DNA of 5,321 bases from JBLHKE01 sp047619485 (lineage in GTDB: Bacteria; Verrucomicrobiota; Verrucomicrobiia; Verrucomicrobiales; DEV007): contig JBLHKE010000569.1 of NCBI GenBank assembly GCA_047619485.1, positions 1-5,321 on the forward strand, in the 5' to 3' direction. The notes under the pieces were generated by a model. That model saw only the letters and a program-made list of their open reading frames with translations, was not told where the DNA came from and did no database searches. Of this stretch, positions 1 to 5,160 are shown piece after piece; position 1 is the stretch's first letter; every line of letters starts with the position of its first letter. A program made the translations under genes and the position numbers.

Positions 1-641
1 CTGGTGGCAGGTGTTCGCGTCCAGTCAACCTCGTCAGCTTGTTCTCGACACTCACCGAATTGAGTGGGCTGCCGCCACAGGGAAGCCAGGAACCGAGCCT
101 AGTGCCCTTGCTCAAAGATCCTTCGGCCAACTGGCCGCATGCCTCCATCACTTACCACCATGATCCGGGAACCTACGGGATCAGTGGCGAGGGCTGGCGC
201 TACATTCACTACGCAGACGGAAGCGAAGAGCTCTACGACATCGGCGCCGACCCGTATGAGTGGGAGAACTTAGTTGGCAAGGCGGAGCATGAGAAGAAAC
301 TCATTGAGATGCGTGCCAAGGCACCGTCGAAGCTCGCGAAAAAAGTGATCGCCGACGAGTCCTTGCCGAAGCTCGAATTCCAAGTCGGTGCCGGTCCAGC
401 ATCGAAACCGGATGGCTCGAAGTTCAGCGTGCTGTTCATCAACAAGACTGGCAAGCCGGTCGAGCTGTTTTGGAATGACCTCAAGGGCAAGCCGGTTTCC
501 TACGGGATGATCGGACCTGGTGAAAAGCGCAAGCAGCAGACGCGACCGGGAGCGGTGTGGCAGTTGAAGATCGAAGGCGAAGGCGAGGCGCGCGGGCACG
601 CCGTCGTTGGTGATCGAGCCGCGCGGGTGATTGTTCGCTAG
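1..641 (+). CDS. Sulfatase (S1 type, iduronate-2-sulfatase-like), C-terminal part, with VHL-like beta domain; 5' partial
   Basis: The frame is already open at the left edge (codons from base 3) and ends with TAG at 639-641. The TTG at 39 is an internal Leu codon, not a start, because the in-frame residues before it (RPVNLVSLF) belong to the usual sulfatase block 'PV-L-DLYPTL-ELAGLP'. Then come SLVPLLKDP and a C-terminal block with WRYIHYADGSEELYD and DPYEWENL, typical of iduronate-2-sulfatase-like enzymes of Planctomycetes and Verrucomicrobiota. The catalytic half, with the formylglycine motif C/S-x-P-x-R, lies outside the window, as would any signal peptide. Known family role: hydrolysis of sulfate esters, often on algal or animal polysaccharides, outside the cytoplasm. 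The substrate cannot be told from this part. After a linker of about 30 residues comes an extra beta-rich domain (separate entry). The gene converges on the prenyltransferase gene with one base between stops. Sulfatase assignment is firm; the subfamily is an inference. Confidence 0.88.
   Translation, partial: GGRCSRPVNLVSLFSTLTELSGLPPQGSQEPSLVPLLKDPSANWPHASITYHHDPGTYGISGEGWRYIHYADGSEELYDIGADPYEWENLVGKAEHEKKLIEMRAKAPSKLAKKVIADESLPKLEFQVGAGPASKPDGSKFSVLFINKTGKPVELFWNDLKGKPVSYGMIGPGEKRKQQTRPGAVWQLKIEGEGEARGHAVVGDRAARVIVR
417..641 (+). other. VHL-like beta domain at the C-terminus of the sulfatase
   Basis: The last 74 residues read like the beta domain of von Hippel-Lindau protein. An F-x-N-K-T-G strand is followed by a W-N-D-x-x-G-K turn, a V-S-Y-G-x-I-x-P-G-E block, a Q-Q-T segment and a V-W strand. 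By eye, human VHL Trp88, Tyr98 and Trp117 match Trp, Tyr and Trp here (residues 145, 155 and 174 counted from the Leu codon at 39). Ser111 matches Thr168, but His110 and His115, part of the hydroxyproline pocket, match Gln and Ala. The fold call rests on this pattern. VHL-type domains are known in some bacterial proteins; their role there is not established. A binding or anchoring module for the enzyme is an inference. Confidence 0.7.
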
Positions 642-642
642 C

Positions 643-1668
643 CTACTTCTCCTCGCCTTGATGCGTCTCGCTCCACGGGTTCTGCATGATCTGGTAGACT
701 TTCTTCACCTCGAACCAGCTGTTCTTGTGCGAGTAGAGTAGGAGTAGGGCGAGGATGCCGGTGAGCGCGGTGGTGCTGATGATCCATGGGTTCTTCAGGA
801 GTTGTTCGGGTTCTAGCCGCGCGGATGACTCCTTCATTGCTTGGCGGAAATAGGCGATCACCGCGAGCAGGATCATCGGGAAGATGAGCACGAGGTTGTT
901 CAACTGCTGCAGCGAGGCCATGGCGATGCCGGTGCAGAAACAGAACAGGCAGGCGTAAGTGATCATCGCCATGATCAGGCGCTGCTCGTTGTAGGTTTTG
1001 AAGCTCTTGCGGTATTGGCCGCTGAGTTCATCATCGGCGATGAAGCGGTACTCGGAGTAGCGTTTGCCAGTCATCAGGAGCGCGCCGAAGAACCACCAGG
1101 CGAAGATGATGGAGAGTGGCGGTATCTGCGTGTAGCCGATCGGGACGACCGCGTACCAACCGAGCAGGAGCCGCAACGGATTGTTGATCGACTCCGAGAT
1201 GACATCGAGGAATGCCTTATCCTTCAGGCGGATGGGATTGATGTTGTAGAGCAGCGCGAAGCCCATTAGCACCGCGAGGGTGATGATGTAGAGGCGGTTT
1301 GGGAAGAGGATCCAGGCAAGTCCGAAACCAGCCACCAGCAGGCCGGCCATGATGCCCCAGAGGATCGGGACTTTGACCTTTCCGGCGGGGATCCCACGGA
1401 ACTTTTTCAACGGGTGGATCGCATCGAAGGGCGCGTCTAGGATCTCGTTGAGAATGTAGTAGGAAGAGGCGATCAGGCAGACGGGGATCAGCGAGAGAAT
1501 CGAATTTGTAATGAACCCCGCCCGGGCGGCCGCCATGCTGGCGGTGTCGCTGACGACCCCGCCGAACTCGAGATTGAAAACCAGCACCAGCGCCACAGCG
1601 TGACCAAAGACGATGAACACGTTCTTCAACCAGTGGTCGATCCGACAGATTTTGAGATACTCGATCAA
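643..1668 (-). CDS. UbiA-family prenyltransferase, integral membrane protein
   Basis: With a TTG start at 1668 the product has 341 residues and begins with IEYLKICRIDHWLKN, matching the usual N-terminus of UbiA-family proteins related to decaprenyl-phosphate phosphoribosyltransferase (L-R-x-x-H/QW-KN). The first metal/diphosphate motif is NEILD-x3-D at about residues 74-82 (Glu in place of the first Asp), followed by HPLKKFRGIPAG. The second is the LKDKAFLDV block at about 148-156. MTGKRYSEY and about nine hydrophobic segments follow. Known family role: transfer of a polyprenyl or phosphoribosyl group at the membrane; the substrate here is unknown. No in-frame ATG precedes the conserved part. 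The frame stays open to a TTG at 1902, but that start lies inside the tRNA gene and its extra residues look non-coding, so 1668 is preferred. No clear ribosome binding site precedes it. The stop TAG at 645-643 faces the sulfatase stop. Confidence 0.85.
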   Translation of the reverse strand: MIEYLKICRIDHWLKNVFIVFGHAVALVLVFNLEFGGVVSDTASMAAARAGFITNSILSLIPVCLIASSYYILNEILDAPFDAIHPLKKFRGIPAGKVKVPILWGIMAGLLVAGFGLAWILFPNRLYIITLAVLMGFALLYNINPIRLKDKAFLDVISESINNPLRLLLGWYAVVPIGYTQIPPLSIIFAWWFFGALLMTGKRYSEYRFIADDELSGQYRKSFKTYNEQRLIMAMITYACLFCFCTGIAMASLQQLNNLVLIFPMILLAVIAYFRQAMKESSARLEPEQLLKNPWIISTTALTGILALLLLYSHKNSWFEVKKVYQIMQNPWSETHQGEEK

Positions 1669-1875
1669 AAGAAAAATTAGATGTGGGGGCAGGTTGTGGG
1701 CATCGGGTGGCTGAATCTCGGGATTAAGGAGCTCCAGAATTGCATTTATCGCCTGAGAATCAAGCCCGGATCGGGTCTGGGGCGTAGCTAGCGGGTTGCA
1801 TTTTTGAAACAGAGCCGGATACTGGCAAGCTCGCGGGCAGGCTATTTCGAGCTTGGCACACCGTGAATGGACGTT
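1669..1875. other. Divergent spacer between prenyltransferase and tRNA-Arg
   Basis: These 207 bases should hold the promoters of the tRNA (+) and the prenyltransferase (-). I found no convincing -35/-10 pair for either; a GATAAA box on the minus strand near 1750-1745 is the only faint -10-like element and has no good -35 partner. The minus frame of the prenyltransferase is open through the whole spacer, but the encoded stretch is Cys/Pro-rich without family features. Two minus-strand ATGs (1801 and 1745) lie in other frames and reach stops quickly. Confidence 0.45.
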
Positions 1876-1950
1876 GTCTCCGTAGTTCAATGGATAGAAC
1901 AAGGCTTTCCTAAAGCTTAGATGCAGGTTCGATCCCTGCCGGGGATACCA
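1876..1950 (+). tRNA. tRNA-Arg (anticodon CCT)
   Basis: A full cloverleaf can be folded by hand. The acceptor stem GTCTCCG (1876-1882) pairs with CGGGGAT (1940-1946), with two G-U pairs. The D stem GTTC/GAAC encloses AATGGATA. The anticodon stem AGGCT/AGCTT carries the loop TTCCTAA with anticodon CCT at 1909-1911. A four-base variable loop leads to the T arm GCAGG-TTCGATC-CCTGC. The discriminator base is A1947 and CCA is encoded at 1948-1950. The anticodon reads AGG, an arginine codon. The upstream-extended minus-strand frame of the prenyltransferase would overlap the gene, which argues against that extension. Confidence 0.96.
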
Positions 1951-1957
1951 TTTTGTT

Positions 1958-1979
1958 AAACACTGGTATCACAGTGTTT
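1958..1979 (+). terminator. Hairpin just after tRNA-Arg, possible terminator
   Basis: AAACACTG (1958-1965) and CAGTGTTT (1972-1979) form a perfect 8-bp inverted repeat with the six-base loop GTATCA, starting 8 bases after the tRNA CCA end. Its position suits 3'-end formation of the tRNA transcript. The stem is AT-rich and is followed by GGGGTG rather than a T-run, so it is not a classical Rho-independent terminator. A processing signal or a protein-binding dyad is equally possible. Confidence 0.35.
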
Positions 1980-2072
1980 GGGGTGAATTTAGCGTCGAGT
2001 AAGGGCCTGGCTGCCGACGAAACTGTAGAACTCTCTGGGATGCCAATTACGTCCATCGCGATGCGGATTTTG

Positions 2073-2123
2073 TGATCAGTTGATCAACGGATCCCTGTTC
2101 TCAGGGTCGACCCGAGGTGCACC
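2073..2123. promoter_or_regulatory. Cluster of short palindromes, possible regulatory site
   Basis: Within about 50 bases lie TGATCA (2073-2078), TTGATCAA (2080-2087), GGATCC (2089-2094), the hairpin CCCTG-TTCT-CAGGG (2093-2106), GGGTCGACCC (2104-2113) and GGTGCACC (2116-2123). The CAGGG arm is shared by two overlapping dyads, so the two folds exclude each other. The cluster ends about 170 bases before the propeller start. It could be an operator or a structured leader, or chance; no known regulator site is recognised. Confidence 0.2.
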
Positions 2124-2295
2124 CTACGGGACTCCATGGGGGTGTTGTTGACGTCTTCAACATTCTCGTCATCCACGGTTTCAGCGATAACGCGACGAGC
2201 AGTGATGTCTTGTCCGAACCCGTCCTCGAAGCCACACTCACCGCAGTCAGCGCCAGCCAAGCTCTCTGGCGCATCATCATAGCCCCATCGCACTC

Positions 2296-3615
2296 ATGCA
2301 GACCAAGTCCAAACTCATCCTAGCCCTTCTACTCCTCACCGGCCTCGCCGAGGCCGAAGAGAAAAACTGGCCGCAGTTCCGCGGCACCGCCGCCATGGGA
2401 ATTGCCGACAATCCTGCCCTGCCCGACACCTGGAGCGAGACCAAAAACGTCGCCTGGAAAGTCCCTGTTGCCGGCATGGGCTGGTCGTCACCGGTGGTAT
2501 GGGGCGATCGTATTTTTCTAACCACCGCGGTCAGTGAAGGCGAGATCGAGAAAGTGAAAGCAGGTCTCTACTTCGGCGGCGAGCGCCCGAAGCCGAAGGA
2601 CGTCCACGAGTGGCGCGTGCTCTGCCTCGATCTGAAGACCGGCAAAGAACTCTGGAACAAACTCGTGCACAAAGGCATCCCCGCCCAGGCTCGACACCTG
2701 AAAAATTCTTATGCCTCGGAGACCCCGATCACCGATGGCGAACGCGTCTACGCTTACATCGGCAACGTCGGCCTTTTCACCTTCGACATGGATGGCAAGC
2801 CGCTCTGGGACAAACAGTGGGATCCGGTCAAAACCCGCTACGGTTGGGGCACGGCGGCGTCGCCATTCCTCCACCAAGACCGGCTCTACATCGTCAACGA
2901 CAACGAGGGACAATCATTCCTCACCGCGCTTGATAAAAAGACCGGCAACCCCATCTGGAACAAAGACCGCGACGAGGGGAGCAACTGGTCGCCCCCGTTT
3001 GTTTGGAAAAACTCCAAGCGCACCGAGATCGTCACAACCGGTTCCGGCAAGGTTCGTTCCTACGATCTAGACGGGAACATTCTCTGGACCCTGACCGGCC
3101 TTTCATCGATCACTGTCCCCAGCCCATTCGCCGACGGCGATCTGCTCTACCTCTGCTCCGGATACGTTGGATCCAAGCGCAAGCCCATCTTCGCCATCAA
3201 ACCCGGAGCCAGTGGCGATATCAGCCTCGACAGCGACGCCACCAGCAACCAGCACATCGCCTGGTGCCAGAAAAAAGCTGCCCCCTACATGCCGACACCA
3301 GTGCTCTACAAAGACTACCTCTACGTGCTCCTCGACCGCGGCCTGTTCAACTGCTACGACGCAAAAACTGGCGACACCATTTACGATCGCGAACGACTCG
3401 GAAAATCCGCTGGTTTCAACGCCTCGCCACTGGCTTTTAACGACAAGATATTCTGTTTCGGCGAGCGCGGCGAAACCGTCGTCATCCAAGCGGGCGAGGA
3501 ATTTAAAGAGCTCCACCGCAACGAACTAGGCGAACTCATCATGGCCACCCCCGCCATCGCCGGCGACTCCCTCCTTATCCGCACGATCAACCACCTCTAC
3601 CGCATCCAGAAGTAA
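2296..3615 (+). CDS. Exported PQQ-like beta-propeller protein (BamB-like fold)
   Basis: The product has 439 residues. Residues 1-20 are a signal peptide: charged MQTKSK, a Leu-rich core, then likely cleavage after AEA. The mature protein begins EEKNWPQFRG, a hallmark of the PQQ-like propeller proteins common in Verrucomicrobiota and Planctomycetes. Repeats follow the W-D/K, 'SPV-GDRI-L', 'LDLKTGKELW' pattern. Clear examples are 54-77, 108-121, 151-171, 188-222, 256-288, 331-364 and 374-397, enough for a seven- or eight-bladed propeller. Such proteins act outside the cytoplasm as binding or scaffolding proteins. BamB, which serves outer-membrane protein assembly, shares the fold, but this one lacks an obvious lipobox Cys and is probably not BamB itself. 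Some relatives are annotated as PQQ-dependent dehydrogenases; the dehydrogenase active-site features are not evident. The ATG at 2296 is chosen because the signal peptide starts there. No Shine-Dalgarno sequence is visible. It is probably a single-gene unit. Confidence 0.88.
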   Translation: MQTKSKLILALLLLTGLAEAEEKNWPQFRGTAAMGIADNPALPDTWSETKNVAWKVPVAGMGWSSPVVWGDRIFLTTAVSEGEIEKVKAGLYFGGERPKPKDVHEWRVLCLDLKTGKELWNKLVHKGIPAQARHLKNSYASETPITDGERVYAYIGNVGLFTFDMDGKPLWDKQWDPVKTRYGWGTAASPFLHQDRLYIVNDNEGQSFLTALDKKTGNPIWNKDRDEGSNWSPPFVWKNSKRTEIVTTGSGKVRSYDLDGNILWTLTGLSSITVPSPFADGDLLYLCSGYVGSKRKPIFAIKPGASGDISLDSDATSNQHIAWCQKKAAPYMPTPVLYKDYLYVLLDRGLFNCYDAKTGDTIYDRERLGKSAGFNASPLAFNDKIFCFGERGETVVIQAGEEFKELHRNELGELIMATPAIAGDSLLIRTINHLYRIQK

Positions 3616-3620
3616 GTGAA

Positions 3621-3729
3621 CTAGACGGGCGCGCGGATAAGTCGCGTTTTGTCTATGCCGAGAACGATGAAGGCGAATAGCATCCAGTGCTTGGGGGATT
3701 CTGCCCGCCCGGCGACCAACGGTAGTTAG
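3621..3729. other. Short segment with peptide-like open frames on both strands
   Basis: On the minus strand a frame bounded by TAA (3728-3726) and TAG (3623-3621) encodes about 34 residues, including PKHWMLFAFIVLGI and a basic tail. On the plus strand ATG at 3655 to TAG at 3729 gives 24 residues starting MPRTMKANS. Neither has a ribosome binding site. It may be the remnant of a gene end or a dispersed intergenic repeat; I do not recognise a family with certainty. Confidence 0.15.
3632..3650 (+). terminator. Weak Rho-independent terminator candidate after the propeller gene
   Basis: CGCGG (3632-3636) pairs with TCGCG (3642-3646) around the loop ATAAG, including one G-U pair, and four Ts follow directly (3647-3650). 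It lies 17 bases after the propeller stop codon, the right place. The stem is short, so efficiency is doubtful. Confidence 0.4.
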
Positions 3730-3814
3730 AAAAAAATCGCAAAAAAGAAGACTTTTTGAATCTCCAATCACTCATAGGACAAAATACGATGGTCGGTAGT
3801 CGAATCGAACTGGA

Positions 3815-3823
3815 GGGGGGGGG
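3815..3823 (+). repeat. Homopolymer run of nine Gs upstream of the DUF1186 gene
   Basis: Nine consecutive Gs end 61 bases before the ATG at 3885. Runs of this length are prone to slipped-strand mispairing and, in some bacteria, change promoter spacing and so gene expression. Here that is only a possibility; a sequencing length error is also plausible. Confidence 0.9.
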
Positions 3824-3884
3824 CTGACCTGTCGATTTACAAATTTGCGCTTTTGGGATCCGGCCTTCTGGATAGAGTCCCGGG

Positions 3885-4331
3885 ATGCCGAATTACGCGA
3901 TCTCTCCAGTTAATCTAGAGGCAGAGCTGCGTGCGCTGCCAATCGCCTACGATGTGATGGCATCACCTGCGATGAGCGCAGCCGACGCCGGGCGATCAGA
4001 GGAACTCTACTTTCTCGCCATGGAGGGAGACCAGAGTGCGATCCCTGGTCTGAAGCGTTTGATCAAAAAATACCCGGAGATCCCGGCTCTCAAGAACCAC
4101 CTCTCGGTCGTTTACAGAAGGAATGGTCAGCGTGGGCTGATGAACGAGGTCAACGATCAATTGCGCCGCGAGAATCCGGGCTACCTATTCGGTCTCGTCA
4201 ATCATGCCGCCAATTTCACTACGGAAGGACAGGACTGGATGCGCGTGCCGGAGTTTTTTGGGGAGTCGCTACAATTGGCGGCGCTGAAGCCAGACGTGGA
4301 GTGTTTCCATTTCACACAGGTTCGGGCGTGA
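3885..4331 (+). CDS. N-terminal fragment: TPR-like helical repeat region of the DUF1186 protein
   Basis: This frame gives 148 residues from ATG 3885 to TGA 4329-4331. Residues 39-118 have a helical-repeat character: SEELYFLAMEGDQSAIPGLK, then KYPEIPALKNHLSVVYRRNG, NEVNDQLRRENPGYLFGLVN and later a PEFFGESLQLAALKPD block, similar to the TPR-like region preceding DUF1186 in relatives. The segment stops abruptly after FHFTQVRA, where relatives would continue. No signal peptide is seen, so the product is probably cytoplasmic. The start is uncertain: ATGs at codons 25 and 30 are alternatives, and no strong Shine-Dalgarno precedes 3885. If translated alone it would be an incomplete protein. Confidence 0.55.
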   Translation: MPNYAISPVNLEAELRALPIAYDVMASPAMSAADAGRSEELYFLAMEGDQSAIPGLKRLIKKYPEIPALKNHLSVVYRRNGQRGLMNEVNDQLRRENPGYLFGLVNHAANFTTEGQDWMRVPEFFGESLQLAALKPDVECFHFTQVRA

Positions 4332-4377
4332 CGACCCAGCAATTGTTGCGCTGAGGTCCGCGGTCAAGAGGGAGGGG

Positions 4378-5040
4378 GTGGAGAGTCTCGTGCGGCGTGT
4401 GATGGCGGAACGCGCGAAGTCGATCACTGTCGAGGCTGCCCCACTGCCCGATTTTTCGGGTGACAAGGCGGCTCCGAGTTTCCAGCACCAGGAGATCGAG
4501 GCGCTCTACCGCCACGGTTTTGATTTTCCCAATGGGAGGATTCGCGAAATCCTAGCGCTGCCGAGGGAGTCGCTTGTGGTGGATCTCGAGACCGTGTTGC
4601 AGGACGCCATCCGGCACGGGCGGTTTTTCTTCGACGATGAGGGTGCGACGATCGTGGAACACGAGATCTATTTTCCGGTGCACGCGATTTCCTTTCTCGG
4701 CGAGCTGGGTGCTTCCGATTCGCTGCCGCTCGTCTGCGAGATCCTGTCCCAGCACCCGGACATCCTGGAGATGTGGTTCGGCGACTACCTAAACGACGCC
4801 CTCTGGGAGCCACTCTACTACCTAGTCGCGGGGCAGTTTGAAGCAGCCTACGAGTTCATGGTAAGCCCGGGCGTGGACAGCACCGGCAAGATTGCCGTGA
4901 TCGAGGCCATCGCGGAGCAGGTGTTCCAACAGCCGGATCGCCGGGACGAAGTGGTTGATTGGCTGACGCGGGTGTTGCATTTTTTGGTGGAGTCACCGCG
5001 CGAAGACAATGTCCTCGATACCGAAGTCACACTCGGTTGA
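4378..5040 (+). CDS. DUF1186 domain fragment
   Basis: From GTG 4378 to TGA 5038-5040 the frame gives 220 residues, but it is open back to 4288 and the residues before the GTG fit the same protein. From about residue 50 on it resembles DUF1186: an 'LALPRESLVVDLETVLQDAI' block, then IYFPVHAISFLGELGASDSL, LPLVCEILSQHPDILEMWFG, an ALWEPLYYLVAGQFEAAYEF block and a KIAVIEAIAEQV helix. These are paired helices like those of HEAT-type repeats. A purine-rich GGAGG just before the GTG could allow reinitiation, although it also encodes part of the protein. The C-terminus is cut off: the next helix of the family is encoded in another frame directly after. Function unknown. Confidence 0.6.
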   Translation: MESLVRRVMAERAKSITVEAAPLPDFSGDKAAPSFQHQEIEALYRHGFDFPNGRIREILALPRESLVVDLETVLQDAIRHGRFFFDDEGATIVEHEIYFPVHAISFLGELGASDSLPLVCEILSQHPDILEMWFGDYLNDALWEPLYYLVAGQFEAAYEFMVSPGVDSTGKIAVIEAIAEQVFQQPDRRDEVVDWLTRVLHFLVESPREDNVLDTEVTLG

Positions 5041-5160
5041 TCTGGGTTCTGGCAGACCTGCGAGTTTCTGAAGCTGAACCCCATGTCCGGATTGCCTACG
5101 AGCGGGGCTATGTGAGCAAGAGCATCGTCGGCGATCTGGAGGAGATCCTCGATTCACTAA
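5037..5160 (+). pseudogene. C-terminal remnant of the DUF1186 protein in a shifted frame
   Basis: Directly at the stop of the DUF1186 fragment, the frame starting TTG at 5037 encodes LIWVLADLRVSEAEPHVRIA, ERGYVSKSIVGDLEEILDSL. This is the expected continuation of DUF1186 (a 'W-x-L-ADL' helix and a 'GDLE-I' helix). Reading one T of GGTTGA twice, that is, restoring one missing base near 5035-5038, joins the two parts without losing residues. The same frame runs on to a stop at 5235-5237, but the residues after about 5160 do not look like the family. Confidence 0.55.

Larger units (their letters stand above)
1951..2295. other. Gene-poor stretch between tRNA-Arg and the propeller gene
   Basis: Besides the hairpin at 1958-1979 and the palindromes at 2073-2123, this 345-bp stretch holds nothing I can assign. 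Two overlapping open frames of under 70 codons exist, one per strand (about 2117-2323 + and 2084-2293 -). Neither shows a recognisable domain or ribosome binding site, and the plus one runs into the propeller gene in another frame. The stretch should contain the promoter of the propeller gene, but I could not pick a -35/-10 pair. Confidence 0.5.
3616..3884. other. Spacer between the propeller gene and the DUF1186 gene
   Basis: From left to right the spacer contains a weak hairpin-T terminator (3632-3650), a segment of small open frames on both strands (3621-3729), A-tracts with the small stem AAAAAG-AAGA-CTTTTT (3742-3757), a run of nine Gs (3815-3823) and the leader of the next gene. A TTGAAT (3756-3761) and a TACGAT (3785-3790) resemble promoter boxes, but they are 23 bases apart, too far for a standard sigma-70 promoter. 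Confidence 0.45.
3885..5160 (+). pseudogene. TPR-DUF1186 protein gene, interrupted by two frame changes and probably cut at its 3' end
   Basis: Three consecutive reading-frame segments together look like one protein: a TPR-like helical N-terminus (3885 to about 4320), a DUF1186 core (about 4321-5037 in the +1-shifted frame) and a DUF1186 tail (5037 to about 5160, back in the first frame). The first switch is +1 (equivalently -2), the second -1 (equivalently +2), so they cancel. Frame-2 sequence upstream of the GTG at 4378 (DDPAIVALRSAVKREG) continues the protein, so 4378 is unlikely to be a natural start. Near the first junction the chain seems to lack a helical hairpin expected between the TPR part and DUF1186, which would fit a small deletion. 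After about 5160 the frame no longer looks like the family. Possible causes are true gene decay or sequencing errors; the absence of other stops means any decay is recent. The family's function is not known. Confidence 0.6.

Noticed and set aside
39..641. A complete 200-residue gene starting with TTG at 39
   Set aside because: The frame is open to the left edge and the residues before 39 match the sulfatase family, so the TTG is internal.
841..1269. Plus-strand open frame of 142 codons
   Set aside because: It lies opposite the prenyltransferase, is rich in charged residues as expected from an antisense shadow, and shows no domain.
1876..2295. tRNA-Arg as the attachment site of an integrated island
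   Set aside because: tRNA-Arg(CCT) genes are frequent targets, but no integrase gene and no second copy of the tRNA 3' end is visible in the window.
2084..2323. Two overlapping open frames (one per strand) before the propeller gene
   Set aside because: Both are under 70 codons, with no domain, no ribosome binding site and no support from context.
2610..3529. Several plus- and minus-strand open frames inside the propeller gene
   Set aside because: They are out-of-frame shadows of a gene with clear family repeats; their translations are Arg/Ser/Pro-rich low-complexity sequence.
2296..3615. PQQ-dependent alcohol dehydrogenase or true BamB
   Set aside because: The protein is too short and lacks visible dehydrogenase active-site features, and it has no lipobox cysteine expected of a BamB lipoprotein; only the propeller fold is supported.
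4329..4334. Programmed +1 frameshift like that of release factor 2 at GCG-TGA-C
   Set aside because: The TGA-C context fits, but the preceding codon GCG cannot slip to a matching +1 codon and there is no upstream Shine-Dalgarno-like stimulator; a second frame change further on makes decay or error more likely.
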